Source of the DNA: Streptomyces sp. JH14
GTDB taxonomy: Bacteria > Actinomycetota > Actinomycetes > Streptomycetales > Streptomycetaceae
DNA length: 64,000 nt
NCBI RefSeq assembly: GCF_029428675.1
Contig: NZ_JAJNEL010000001.1
Span: forward strand, 5,208,001-5,272,000
Reading direction: 5' to 3'
This document shows, piece by piece, positions 51,487 to 60,451 of this stretch (its first letter is position 1; every line of letters starts with the position of its first letter). The position numbers and the translations under genes were made by a program. The notes under the pieces were generated by a model that was not told where the DNA came from, ran no database searches, and saw nothing but the letters and a program-made list of their open reading frames with translations.

Positions 51487-51896
51487 GGCCGCAGGCCCTG
51501 CCCCGGGCGGGCCTCGTCATAGCGGCTGCGGGCGTCCAGCACCTCGGGCATCCGGCCCTCGACCAGCTGGATCAGCCCGAGCAGCCGGCCGGCGACCTCG
51601 TGTCCCAGCGGGGTCAACGAATAGTCGACGCGTGGCGGGTTGGTGGGCTGCGCCTCCCGGTGGACGAGGCCGTCCCGCTCCAGCGCGTGAAGCGTCTGGG
51701 AGAGCATCTTCTCGCTCACCCCGTCGACCCTGCGGCGCAGTTCGTTGAAGCGGGCGCCGGACTCGTGGAGCGCGGTCAGCGTCAGGCTGCCCCAGCGTCC
51801 GGTGACATGTTCCAGCGTGCCGCGCGAGGGGCACTGCCGGGAGAACACGTCGAAGGGCAGGCTCTCGGCGCTCTCCCGCCGGGTGATCTCGTCCAT
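51483..51896 (-). CDS. HxlR family transcriptional regulator
   Basis: 137 residues: a winged helix-turn-helix of the HxlR/DUF24 type, with CPSRGTLEHVTGRWGSLTLTAL (Cys22 is the conserved redox-sensitive position in thiol-responsive members), FNELRRRVDGVSEKMLSQTL (recognition helix), LERDGLVHREA and YSLTPLGHEV. ATG at 51896. Its stop codon lies inside the right arm of the MITE-like element, so its C-terminus may have been altered by the insertion. The usual partner gene, an oxidoreductase, is not beside it. Confidence 0.92.
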   Translation of the reverse strand: MDEITRRESAESLPFDVFSRQCPSRGTLEHVTGRWGSLTLTALHESGARFNELRRRVDGVSEKMLSQTLHALERDGLVHREAQPTNPPRVDYSLTPLGHEVAGRLLGLIQLVEGRMPEVLDARSRYDEARPGQGLRP

Positions 51897-51914
51897 ACAA
51901 CAAGCTTACGCATA

Positions 51915-51943
51915 CACAGCGCTCACCTTCTGAGTGCGCTGTG
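51915..51943. promoter_or_regulatory. Inverted repeat upstream of hxlR gene
   Basis: CACAGCGC at 51915-51922 and GCGCTGTG at 51936-51943 are exact complements, 13 bp apart, beginning 19 bp before the hxlR start. Probably an autoregulatory operator. Confidence 0.45.
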
Positions 51944-52191
51944 CGGGCGTAGGCACTCACCCGGCCACGTGCCTGATGGCGATCGGCTCCCCGGAGGAGA
52001 AGCCTCGATGTCCGGTGCAGGGCTGTGGAGAACCGGTCGGGAAGATCCCCATGCGGATGCAGCCTGACCTGGCAGGACGCCGACCTGCGCATTCTCCCGT
52101 CAGGCACCTCGGTCATCCTTGACAAGGAACAGCGGCGGCCTGGCGGGGCCCGGCACACGGTGTACTACGCCTTGGATTACAGTCCCTGCTC

Positions 52192-52359
52192 ATGACTCAC
52201 ATAGGCAGCATGCTCGATCTCGCCCTCCGGCGACGCGGCAGAGGTTTCCACCTCTACTACTTCGGCGGATCAGCTTGGGTTGTCGGGCTGCTGTGTCTCA
52301 TCGTCGTTGTGGCACTCGCAACGTGGTGGCAGATCGCCAAGCAGCGTCAGAACCGGTGA
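52192..52359 (+). CDS. Putative small single-pass membrane protein
   Basis: 55 residues: a basic segment LALRRRGRG, then YYFGG, then one hydrophobic helix (SAWVVGLLCLIVVVALATWW) and a short basic tail QIAKQRQNR. About 70% of codons end in G or C, lower than neighbours but well above chance for this region. No homologue is known to me, and the ribosome site is unclear. It lies between the hxlR upstream region and the convergent CAP gene, and a hairpin follows 109 bp later. Could also be a chance frame. Confidence 0.45.
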   Translation: MTHIGSMLDLALRRRGRGFHLYYFGGSAWVVGLLCLIVVVALATWWQIAKQRQNR

Positions 52360-52467
52360 CCTGGCTGCGCTGAAACCACGAGGTCGGTGGAGCGGATTCG
52401 GGCGGGAGCTGCTTCGGGACCCGATGCCGTCGAGCGAGACCCGTACGCGGTCGGCCATAGACACAGT

Positions 52468-52510
52468 TTGGGCCGCCTCGGTTGCCGATAACGGCCCCGA
52501 GACGGCCCAA
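52468..52510. terminator. Hairpin terminator next to CAP gene
   Basis: TTGGGCCGCCTCGG at 52468-52481 pairs with CCGAGACGGCCCAA at 52497-52510 with one mismatch. It lies 33 bp beyond the stop of the minus-strand CAP gene. Confidence 0.6.
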
Positions 52511-52542
52511 GAAAGCTGATAGGTCGCCGACCTGCGAAAATC

Positions 52543-53478
52543 TCAGAAGCCGAAGTCCTGCGTCCACCAGGGGCCGCCGGAGCCGAAGTGCACACCGACA
52601 CCGAGCGTCTTGTAATCGCAGTTGAGAATGTTTGCGCGGTGGCCCGCGCTGTTCATCCAGGAGTCCATCACGGCCTGCGCGTCGGCCTGGCCGCGGGCGA
52701 TGTTCTCGCCGCCGAGCCCCTGCACACCGGCCTTCGAGGCACGGTCCCAGGGGGTCCGGCCGTCCGGGTCGGTGTGGTCGAAGAAGCCGCGGGCCGCCAT
52801 GTCGTCACTGAAGTTCTGGGCCAGTGAGGTGAGCGGGGCGCTGGCCGTCACCGGGCTGCAGCCGACCTTCGCGCGCTCCTGGTTGACCAGGGCGAGCACG
52901 GCCGCCTGGGCGGAGGTGGCCGCGGCCGTGGGAGTGGTGGCCGCGCGGGTCGGAGCGGCAGCAGACGTCGTCGGTGCCGCCGGGGCGCTGACCGACGCAG
53001 AGGCCGTCGGCGCGGCGCTGGTCTTGTCCGCCGCCGAGGGAGCGGCGGACCGCTCCGTCTTCTCCGCGGCGGTCTCCGCCTTCTTCGAAGGGGAGGCGGA
53101 CGGCGTGGCCGAGGTGCTCGGCGAGGAGGACGCCTGGGCGCGGCCCGTACCGCGTGTGGCCGTGGCCGACGACATGCCGCGGTCGGCCGGAGAGGCCGTG
53201 GAACCGCCCTGTGTCAGCAGGTCCGGTGCTCCGTCGGCACGGACCCGGTCGGCGGTCGGACCGCCGCCGACCTGGTAGCCGGCACCGCCGGGCAGCAGTC
53301 CGGAGCTCATGGCCACGGCGCCGACGGCCAGTGCCGCGGAGGCGCCGATCAGCCCCGTACGTACGGGAAGGCCGGACCGCTTCTTGCGGCGTGCCCCGCG
53401 GCGCCGGCCCGCGGCCCTGTGCCCGCCCGTGGCCGGATCTGCTTCGGGACCTGCGGCGGAACGTCGATGGCGGCCCAT
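52543..53478 (-). CDS. Exported CAP/SCP-domain protein
   Basis: 311 residues. A basic N-terminus (GRRRGARRKKRSG) precedes one hydrophobic segment (about 43-62), so it is exported or anchored. Then a 110-residue Ser/Thr/Ala/Pro-rich linker, and a C-terminal CAP domain (about 187-311) with ALVNQERAKVGCSPVT, FFDHTDPDGRTPWDRA, GENIARG, and NSAGHRANILN. CAP proteins are diverse exported proteins; the His/Glu cavity residues are present. Cys in KVGCSPV and LNCDYK may form a disulphide. Role unknown; possibly envelope or spore surface. Confidence 0.9.
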   Translation of the reverse strand: MGRHRRSAAGPEADPATGGHRAAGRRRGARRKKRSGLPVRTGLIGASAALAVGAVAMSSGLLPGGAGYQVGGGPTADRVRADGAPDLLTQGGSTASPADRGMSSATATRGTGRAQASSSPSTSATPSASPSKKAETAAEKTERSAAPSAADKTSAAPTASASVSAPAAPTTSAAAPTRAATTPTAAATSAQAAVLALVNQERAKVGCSPVTASAPLTSLAQNFSDDMAARGFFDHTDPDGRTPWDRASKAGVQGLGGENIARGQADAQAVMDSWMNSAGHRANILNCDYKTLGVGVHFGSGGPWWTQDFGF

Positions 53479-53621
53479 CTGCTGCCCCTTCTGGCTATCT
53501 GGACGTCGTGTCGGCGTCGCGGTGCCTCATCCGATCGGGTGAAGCTATTGCGACCGGACTGTACGGCATGGCCTATGGGAGTGAAGTGCTCCATGAGCAA
53601 TTGGCCGGTTAGCGTTCAGCC

Positions 53622-53903
53622 ATGAACGAAGATGTGCGACTCACCGCTTGGGTACGCGGCCGAGTACAGCAAGTAGGGTTCCGCTGGTTCACCAGGGCAA
53701 ACGCTTTGGAGATCGGTGGCCTCACCGGATTCGCCCTCAATCTCGACGACGGCCGAGTGCAGGTGGTCGCCGAAGGGCGACGTGAGAATTGCCACCGTCT
53801 GCTGGAGTGGCTGCACTCCGACGACACACCCGGGCGCGTTGACGGAGTCACTGAGATCTGGGACACCCCGCGCGGTGGTTACGAGGGATTTGCGATCCGC
53901 TGA
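53622..53903 (+). CDS. acyP: Acylphosphatase
   Basis: 93 residues; hydrolyses the carboxyl-phosphate bond of acyl phosphates. Signature [16 protein letters not shown] (catalytic Arg in GFRWF) and [17 protein letters not shown] (catalytic Asn). Located just before smc as in other actinobacteria. ATG at 53622 without a strong ribosome site. Confidence 0.95.
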   Translation: MNEDVRLTAWVRGRVQQVGFRWFTRANALEIGGLTGFALNLDDGRVQVVAEGRRENCHRLLEWLHSDDTPGRVDGVTEIWDTPRGGYEGFAIR

Positions 53904-54342
53904 TCCTGATCCGAATGTGAGCCGAATTCGAGGTCGTGTTCGGACGGTGTTCGAGGGGTGTCGTGGGGTGACAGTGCGGGCCGCTCATCTGCGTACACAT
54001 GAAATGACCTGCGGAAGAACAGCATGGTTGCCAAGATTCGGCCGGCGTGCCAGGCTGCGGCAGTAAGGATGATCTCCACGCCCCTCAGGGCCCCGCAGAA
54101 GAGCCGCGCCGCATGATCGTCAAGCCGCGCGCCCCCGGGACGCCCGCCTGTACGGGGTGTGATCGTGTTGACCGTCAAAGTTTTTGGTGAGACGCTGAAA
54201 TCCCCGCGCACCTTAGCTGTTTGGCAGAGCTGGTTGGCAGCAGAACCGCAGTGATGACAGAGCGCTGCCGAGCACCGCGGGTGCGATTCCCTCACGACCC
54301 ACACCGCATCGGTCGGTCACTCAGTGTGGAGGACCATCCATC
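53904..54342. other. Long noncoding stretch before small coiled-coil gene
   Basis: 439 bp with no supported gene. TTGACC at 54168 followed by an A/T-rich stretch may be a promoter. TGGCAGAGCTGG near 54221 and GGGTGCGATTCCC near 54280 resemble tRNA D- and T-arm consensus, but no acceptor stem can be drawn. It is probably a long 5' leader of the gene at 54343. Confidence 0.4.
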
Positions 54343-54555
54343 ATGGCAAAGGCGCTTCTCGGTTACGTCGGCGGTTCCGACCCGCGACTCCTCGCCGAGA
54401 TGCGACGGCTCCAGCAACGCGTCCAGGATCTTGAGTCCGAGCTCGTACGGATTCAGGACGAGAACGACGCGCTCAACGCCGCCGCCCAGCACCAAGAGTC
54501 GCTGCTCGACAGCATCGACATCGACGTACCCCAGGCGGAGCCGGCGCTGACCTGA
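54343..54555 (+). CDS. Small coiled-coil protein upstream of smc
   Basis: 70 residues: MAKALLGYVGGSDPRLLAEM, then a heptad-patterned helix (RLQQRVQDLESELVRIQDEN) and an acidic C-terminus. ATG at 54343 follows GGAGG at 11 nt. Probably a short coiled-coil dimer. I recall a conserved hypothetical in this place in Streptomyces. It is followed by a terminator, so it is separate from smc. Function unknown. Confidence 0.8.
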   Translation: MAKALLGYVGGSDPRLLAEMRRLQQRVQDLESELVRIQDENDALNAAAQHQESLLDSIDIDVPQAEPALT

Positions 54556-54710
54556 CCGATGGCCCACAGGGGCCGGTCGGGCTGCTCACGTCAGCCGTCT
54601 GAGTTCATCACCGGATCGCCACCGGATCACTGAAGATCGTCGCTCTGATCTGTCGCGCTATTGATCCGCCGCGTTCTTGATCCGGCACGCAGTACCGCAG
54701 CAAGATTTGC

Positions 54711-54742
54711 AAGGGGCGCCTCGGCGTCCCTTCTTTCTTTTT
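54711..54742 (+). terminator. Rho-independent terminator with T-tract
   Basis: AAGGGGCGCC at 54711-54720 pairs with GGCGTCCCTT at 54723-54732 and is followed by CTTTCTTTTT. It ends the transcript of the small coiled-coil gene about 110 bp before smc. Confidence 0.85.
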
Positions 54743-54853
54743 CTCCTGGACCTGCGCCGGACCCGCCCCCGGACGTACACCCCTTCCCTTACCGTCTGAT
54801 GTGCCCTGCACCTTCATCAGCGAAACCGAGAGCGAAAGGTAGAGTCCGGCGGC

Positions 54854-57800
54854 GTGCATCTCAAGGCCCTGACCCTGCGTGGTTTCAAATCGTTCGCCTC
54901 CGCCACGACCCTGCGGTTCGAACCGGGGATCACCTGCGTCGTCGGTCCCAACGGTTCCGGCAAGTCCAATGTGGTGGATGCGCTCTCCTGGGTCATGGGT
55001 GAGCAGGGAGCCAAATCCCTGCGGGGCGGCAAGATGGAAGACGTGATCTTCGCCGGCACCACCGGGCGGCCGCCGCTCGGACGCGCCGAGGTGTCACTGA
55101 CCATCGACAACGCGGATGGCGCGCTGCCCATCGAGTACGCCGAAGTGACGATCACCCGCATCATGTTCCGCAACGGCGGAAGCGAGTACCAGATCAATGG
55201 CGACACCTGCCGGCTCCTCGACATCCAGGAGCTGCTCTCGGACTCCGGTATCGGCCGGGAGATGCACGTCATCGTCGGCCAGGGCCAGCTGGACTCCGTA
55301 CTCCATGCCGATCCGATGGGGCGCCGTGCCTTCATCGAGGAAGCCGCAGGCGTGCTCAAGCACCGCAAGCGGAAGGAGAAGGCGCTCCGGAAGCTGGACG
55401 CGATGGGAGCCAATCTGGCCCGTGTCCAGGACCTGACGGACGAACTGCGACGGCAGCTGAAACCGCTGGGCCGGCAGGCGGCGGTCGCCCGGCGCGCCGC
55501 CGTGATCCAGGCCGATCTGCGCGATGCCCGCCTGCGGCTGCTCGCCGACGACCTGGTGCGGTTGCACGACGCACTGCGCAGCGAGATCGCCGACGAAGCG
55601 GCGCTGAAGCAGCGCCGGGAAGCGGCGGAGGCCGAGCTGAAGGCCGCTCTGGCGCGCGAGGCGGATCTGGAGGACGAGGTACGGCGGCTGGCGCCGCGGC
55701 TGCAGCGGGCCCAGCAGACCTGGTACGAGCTGTCGCAGCTGGCCGAACGGGTGCGCGGCACGATCTCGCTCGCCGATGCCCGGGTGAAGAGCGCCACCGC
55801 CGCGCCCGATGACGAGCGGCGCGGCCGCGACCCGGAGGACATGGAGCGCGAGGCGGCCCGCATCCGCGAGCAGGAGGCGGAGCTGGAGGCCGCGCTGGAG
55901 GCGGCGGAACACGCGCTGGAGGACACCGCCGCGCACCGGACCGAGCTGGAAAGGGAACTGGCGGCGGAGGAGCGGCGGCTCAAGGATGCGGCCCGGGCCA
56001 TCGCGGACCGGCGCGAGGGGCTGGCACGGCTGACCGGGCAGGTCAACGCGGCCCGCAGCCGGGCCGGTTCGGCGCAGGCGGAGATCGACCGGCTCGCTGC
56101 CTCGCGCGACGAGGCGCAGGAGCGGGCGATCGCCGCCCAGGAGGAGTACGAGCAGCTCAAGGCCGAGGTGGAGGGCCTGGACGCGGGCGACGCGGAGCTC
56201 GGGGAGCGCCACGACGAGGCCAAGCGGGAGCTGGCGGAGGCGGAGGCCGCCCTGTCGGCCGCCCGGGAGGCCGCCACCGGTGCGGAACGCAAGCGGGCGG
56301 CCGTCGCGGCCCGCCATGACGCGTTGGCGATGGGCCTGCGCCGCAAGGACGGCACAGGGATGCTGCTCGCCGAGCAGGACAGCCTGGCGGGCCTGCTCGG
56401 ACCGGCTGCGGAACTCCTGACGGTGGCCCCGGGCCACGAGGTGGCGGTGGCAGCGGCGCTGGGTGCGGCGGCGGACGCGGTGGCAGTGACGGACCCGGCC
56501 ACGGCAGCACACGCGATCCGCCTGCTGCGCAAGCAGGACGGCGGGCGGGCGGCGCTGCTGCTGGGGGGCGCGGGGCATGCGGGTGCGGTCGACGTGGGGG
56601 GCGTTCCGGGGCAGGGGGCCGGGCCGGGTGCGGCGACGGACGCGGACGCGGGTGTACACCGCCTGCCCGGACAGGCGGCCGGGCCCGGAGCCGGGCAGGA
56701 CACGGAGACGGATGCCGGGTTCGTACCCGGGCCGGGCGGCGAGCAGGGAGCGGTCCCGGCCGACGCCGCCCGGCTGCCCGGGCAGGGCGTCGGTCACGCC
56801 CCCGTGGCGGACACCCCAGCAGACCGGATCGCCGGGCACCCGGAGGTGTCCGGTCCGCTGCTCCGTGCGGTGGCCCGGACCGCCCGGACCGCTGTCGCCG
56901 ATCTCGTCCAGGGGCCGGCCGAGCTGATGGGCGCGGTGCGCCGGCTGGTGCGGGACATGGTGGTCGTCCCCACTCTGGAGGACGCCGAAGATCTCGTTGC
57001 CGCGCATCCCCGGCTGACCGCCGTGACCGCCGAAGGAGACGTCCTCGGGACCCACTTCGCGCACGGAGGCTCCGCCGGGGCGCCCAGCCTTCTCGAAGTG
57101 CAGGCTTCCGTCGACGAGGCCGCTGCCGAGCTGGCGGAACTGGCCGTCCGGTGCACCGAATTGGCCGAGGCCCAGCGGCTCGCGGGGGAGCGGCGCAGCG
57201 CCTGTGCCGCACTTGTCGAGGAACTGGCGGAGCGGCGCAGGGCCGCCGAGCGGGAGAAGTCCGGGGTGGCCCAGCAGCTCGGGCGGCTCGCCGGTCAGGC
57301 GCGCGGCGCGGCCGGTGAGGCCGAGCGGTCGGCCGCCTCCGCCGCCCGCGCCCAGGAAGCCCTGGAGCGGGCGACCGAGGAGGCCGAGGAGCTGGCCGAG
57401 CGGCTGCTCGTGGCCGAGGAGATGCCGGTCGAGGAGGAGCCCGACACCTCCGTGCGCGACCGGCTCGCCGCCGACGGCGCCAACGCCCGTCAGACCGAGA
57501 TGGAGGCCCGCCTCCAGGTCCGTACCCACGAGGAGCGCGTGAAGGGACTCGCCGGACGCGCGGACTCCCTCGACCGAGGCGCCCGCGCCGAACGCGAGGC
57601 CCGTGCCCGAGCCGAGCAGCGCCGCGCCCGGCTGCGCCACGAGGCCGCGGTCGCCTCCGCCGTGGCGTCCGGCGCCCGTCAGCTCCTCGCCCACGTCGAG
57701 GTGTCGGTCGTACGCGCCGAGCAGGAGCGGGCCGCGGCCGAGGCGGCGAAGGCGGAGCGGGAGCGGGAGCTGACCGCCGAGCGCGGCCACGGCCGCGAGC

Positions 57801-58684
57801 TGAAGGGCGAACTGGACAAGCTGACCGACTCCGTCCACCGTGGCGAGGTGCTGGGCGCCGAGAAACGGCTGCGGATAGAGCAGCTGGAGGCCAAGGCACT
57901 CGAGGAACTGGGCGTGGAACCGGCCGGACTGGCCGCCGAGTACGGCCCCGACCAGCTGGTGCCGCCGTCACCGGCCGCGGAGGGCGAGGAACTGCCGGAG
58001 GACCCGGAGCACCCGCGCAACCAGCCGAAGCCGTTCGTCCGGGCCGAGCAGGAGAAGCGGCTGAAGTCCGCCGAACGGGCGTACCAGCAACTCGGGAAGG
58101 TGAATCCGCTCGCCCTGGAGGAGTTCTCGGCTCTGGAGGAGCGGCACAAGTTCCTCGCCGAGCAGCTCGAGGACCTGAAGAAGACCCGGGCCGATCTGCT
58201 GCAGGTGATCAAGGAGGTCGACGAGCGGGTCGAGCAGGTGTTCACGGAGGCGTACCGGGACACGGCCCGCGAGTTCGAGGGCGTCTTCTCGCGGCTCTTC
58301 CCCGGTGGCGAGGGCCGGCTCGTCCTGACCGATCCGGACAACATGCTGGCGACCGGTGTCGATGTCGAGGCCCGCCCCCCGGGCAAGAAGGTGAAGCGGC
58401 TCTCGCTGCTCTCGGGCGGCGAGCGGTCGCTGACGGCCGTGGCGTTGCTGGTCTCGATCTTCAAGGCCCGGCCGAGTCCGTTCTATGTGATGGACGAGGT
58501 CGAGGCCGCGCTCGACGACACCAATCTGCAGCGGCTGATCCGGATCATGGAGGAGCTCCAGGAGAGCTCGCAGCTCATCGTGATCACGCATCAGAAGCGG
58601 ACGATGGAAGTCGCCGACGCGCTGTACGGCGTCTCGATGCAGGGGGACGGAGTCTCCAAGGTCATCAGCCAGCGGCTGCGCTGA
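54854..58684 (+). CDS. smc: Chromosome partition protein SMC
   Basis: 1276 residues; the condensin ATPase that compacts and segregates chromosomes with ScpA/ScpB. N-terminal ATPase half with GPNGSGKSNVVDAL (about 31-44), coiled coil to about 500, hinge about 500-710, second coiled coil, then signature LLSGGERSLTAVALL (about 1185) and Walker B YVMDEVEAALDD (about 1211). The usual streptomycete protein is about 1186 residues; the excess is a Gly/Pro/Ala-rich insertion at about 572-655 inside the hinge, with imperfect repeats of LPGQ. GTG at 54854. Upstream and downstream neighbours (acyP, ftsY) fit the conserved order. Confidence 0.97.
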   Translation: MHLKALTLRGFKSFASATTLRFEPGITCVVGPNGSGKSNVVDALSWVMGEQGAKSLRGGKMEDVIFAGTTGRPPLGRAEVSLTIDNADGALPIEYAEVTITRIMFRNGGSEYQINGDTCRLLDIQELLSDSGIGREMHVIVGQGQLDSVLHADPMGRRAFIEEAAGVLKHRKRKEKALRKLDAMGANLARVQDLTDELRRQLKPLGRQAAVARRAAVIQADLRDARLRLLADDLVRLHDALRSEIADEAALKQRREAAEAELKAALAREADLEDEVRRLAPRLQRAQQTWYELSQLAERVRGTISLADARVKSATAAPDDERRGRDPEDMEREAARIREQEAELEAALEAAEHALEDTAAHRTELERELAAEERRLKDAARAIADRREGLARLTGQVNAARSRAGSAQAEIDRLAASRDEAQERAIAAQEEYEQLKAEVEGLDAGDAELGERHDEAKRELAEAEAALSAAREAATGAERKRAAVAARHDALAMGLRRKDGTGMLLAEQDSLAGLLGPAAELLTVAPGHEVAVAAALGAAADAVAVTDPATAAHAIRLLRKQDGGRAALLLGGAGHAGAVDVGGVPGQGAGPGAATDADAGVHRLPGQAAGPGAGQDTETDAGFVPGPGGEQGAVPADAARLPGQGVGHAPVADTPADRIAGHPEVSGPLLRAVARTARTAVADLVQGPAELMGAVRRLVRDMVVVPTLEDAEDLVAAHPRLTAVTAEGDVLGTHFAHGGSAGAPSLLEVQASVDEAAAELAELAVRCTELAEAQRLAGERRSACAALVEELAERRRAAEREKSGVAQQLGRLAGQARGAAGEAERSAASAARAQEALERATEEAEELAERLLVAEEMPVEEEPDTSVRDRLAADGANARQTEMEARLQVRTHEERVKGLAGRADSLDRGARAEREARARAEQRRARLRHEAAVASAVASGARQLLAHVEVSVVRAEQERAAAEAAKAERERELTAERGHGRELKGELDKLTDSVHRGEVLGAEKRLRIEQLEAKALEELGVEPAGLAAEYGPDQLVPPSPAAEGEELPEDPEHPRNQPKPFVRAEQEKRLKSAERAYQQLGKVNPLALEEFSALEERHKFLAEQLEDLKKTRADLLQVIKEVDERVEQVFTEAYRDTAREFEGVFSRLFPGGEGRLVLTDPDNMLATGVDVEARPPGKKVKRLSLLSGGERSLTAVALLVSIFKARPSPFYVMDEVEAALDDTNLQRLIRIMEELQESSQLIVITHQKRTMEVADALYGVSMQGDGVSKVISQRLR

Positions 58685-58698
58685 AGCTTTACTTGTTC

Positions 58699-58813
58699 TT
58701 CAAGTCTTCAACACACCTTTTGGGCGGTATTGCGCAGAAGTCTGCCCAAAGCGCGATTCGCGACTTCGGAACTTGAACGCATACCCTCTGGAGCGTCGTT
58801 TTCAACTTCAAGT
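58699..58813. promoter_or_regulatory. TTCAA repeats upstream of glcP
   Basis: TTCAAGTCTTCAA at 58699-58711, an inverted TTGAA at 58773-58777, and TTCAACTTCAAGT at 58801-58813 punctuate the 230-bp leader. On the minus strand TTGAAGACTTGAA fits the ROK-family consensus TTKAMKHSTTSAV that I remember for Rok7B7 in S. coelicolor. Repressor sites for the glucose permease are likely. Confidence 0.45.
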
Positions 58814-58914
58814 GGTGGCGGCTGAAGAGTTGTGCGCCACTTGGAGGAGTTCGCCCCCCCACGCCTGACGACTCGCCCCACGCCTGACGACGCGGCCAGG
58901 CACCAGGAGTTCAT

Positions 58915-60333
58915 GTGACCAGCACATCGCAGACACCGGGATCCGGAGCCCGAGCGGCCCATCCGGAACACCTCGGCCATGTCATCTTCATCACGGCGGC
59001 CGCTGCGATGGGCGGCTTCCTCTTCGGCTACGACAGCGCCGTGATCAACGGAGCCGTCGAGGCGATCCGTCACCGTTACGACATCGGCTCTGCAACGCTG
59101 GCCGAGGTCATCGCCATCGCCCTGATCGGCTGCGCCATCGGCGCCGCCACGGCGGGCCGTATCGCCGACCGGATCGGCCGCATCGCATGCATGCGGATCG
59201 CCTCGGTGCTGTTCACCTTCAGCGCCATCGGCTCCGCGCTCCCGTTCGCCCTCTGGGACCTGGCCTTCTGGCGGATCATCGGCGGCTTCGCCATCGGCAT
59301 GGCCTCGGTGATCGGACCGGCCTACATCGCCGAGGTCTCACCGGCCGCCTACCGTGGCAGGCTCGGCTCGTTCCAGCAGGCTGCGATCGTCGTCGGTATC
59401 GCCATCTCGCAGCTGGTGAACTTCGGCATCCTGCAGATGGCCGACGGCGACCAGCGCGGCACGATCGGCGGCCTGGAAGCCTGGCAGTGGATGCTCGGTG
59501 TGATGGTCGTTCCCGCGCTCCTGTACGGGCTGCTGTCGTTCGCGATCCCCGAGTCGCCGCGGTTCCTGATCTCGGTCGGCAAGAAGGAGCGGGCCCGGGA
59601 GATTCTCCGCGAGGTCGAGGGAGGGGCCGTCGACCTCGACGCCCGCGTCCTGGAGATCGAGGCCGCCATGCACCGCGAGCACAAGTCCACCTTCAAGGAC
59701 CTGCTCGGCAGCCGCTTCGGCTTCCTGCCGATCGTCTGGGTCGGTATCGGCCTCTCGGTCTTCCAGCAGCTCGTCGGCATCAACGTGGCGTTCTACTACT
59801 CGTCGACGCTGTGGCAGTCCGTCGGCGTCGACCCGACCGACTCGTTCTTCTGGTCGTTCACGACGTCGATCGTCAACATCATCGGTACGGTGATCGCGAT
59901 GGTCCTGGTCGACCGGATCGGCCGCAAGCCGCTCGCGCTGGCCGGCTCCGCCGGTATGGCGATCGCACTGGCCTTCGAGGCCTGGGCCTTCTCCGCCGAT
60001 CTGGTCAACGGCAAACTCCCGACCGCCCAGGGCGTCGTCGCCCTCGTCGCGGCCCATGTCTTCGTGCTCTTCTTCGCGCTGTCCTGGGGTGTCGTGGTCT
60101 GGGTCTTCCTCGGCGAGATGTTCCCGAACAGGATCCGCGCCGCCGCACTCGGCGTCGCCGCCTCCGCGCAGTGGATCGCCAACTGGGCGATCACCGCGAG
60201 CTTCCCGAGCCTGGCCGACTGGAACCTGTCGGGCACCTACATCATCTACACATGCTTCGCCGTGCTCTCGATCCCCTTCGTGCTCAAGTTCGTGAAGGAG
60301 ACCAAGGGCAAGGCGTTGGAGGAGATGGGCTGA
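58915..60333 (+). CDS. glcP: Glucose permease GlcP (MFS sugar:H+ symporter)
   Basis: 472 residues, twelve membrane segments, sugar-porter subfamily of the MFS. Signatures: FLFGYDSAVINGA in TM1, GRIADRIGR after TM2, PESPRFL at the end of TM6, QQLVGINVAFYYSS in TM7, DRIGRKPL after TM8, and a final PFVLKFVKETKGKALEEM. Streptomycetes import glucose by GlcP rather than by a PTS, and this locus corresponds to glcP1 next to smc. GTG at 58915 with AGGAG 6 nt upstream. Single gene with a terminator. Confidence 0.93.
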   Translation: MTSTSQTPGSGARAAHPEHLGHVIFITAAAAMGGFLFGYDSAVINGAVEAIRHRYDIGSATLAEVIAIALIGCAIGAATAGRIADRIGRIACMRIASVLFTFSAIGSALPFALWDLAFWRIIGGFAIGMASVIGPAYIAEVSPAAYRGRLGSFQQAAIVVGIAISQLVNFGILQMADGDQRGTIGGLEAWQWMLGVMVVPALLYGLLSFAIPESPRFLISVGKKERAREILREVEGGAVDLDARVLEIEAAMHREHKSTFKDLLGSRFGFLPIVWVGIGLSVFQQLVGINVAFYYSSTLWQSVGVDPTDSFFWSFTTSIVNIIGTVIAMVLVDRIGRKPLALAGSAGMAIALAFEAWAFSADLVNGKLPTAQGVVALVAAHVFVLFFALSWGVVVWVFLGEMFPNRIRAAALGVAASAQWIANWAITASFPSLADWNLSGTYIIYTCFAVLSIPFVLKFVKETKGKALEEMG

Positions 60334-60358
60334 TCCCCGCTGCCCCGCTCCTCGACCA

Positions 60359-60394
60359 CGCGTCCCCGGCCCGCGCCCGCGAGCCGGGGACGCG
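60359..60394. terminator. Hairpin terminator after glcP
   Basis: CGCGTCCCCGGC at 60359-60370 pairs with GCCGGGGACGCG at 60383-60394; loop of 12 nt. Convergent LLM gene lies beyond. Confidence 0.75.
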
Positions 60395-60451
60395 CGCATG
60401 TCCGTACGTCACCGCGGCGTGAACGCGTCATGCCGCTGCGGTGAGGGCACG

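Noticed and set aside
54213-54300. tRNA gene suggested by D- and T-arm-like sequences
   Set aside because: No complement to the 3' acceptor-like ACGACCC is found at the 5' side and the T-stem has a mismatch.
55094-57838. A 914-codon minus-strand frame over smc
   Set aside because: Shadow of the highly biased smc codons; Leu/Gly/Arg-rich translation with no motif.
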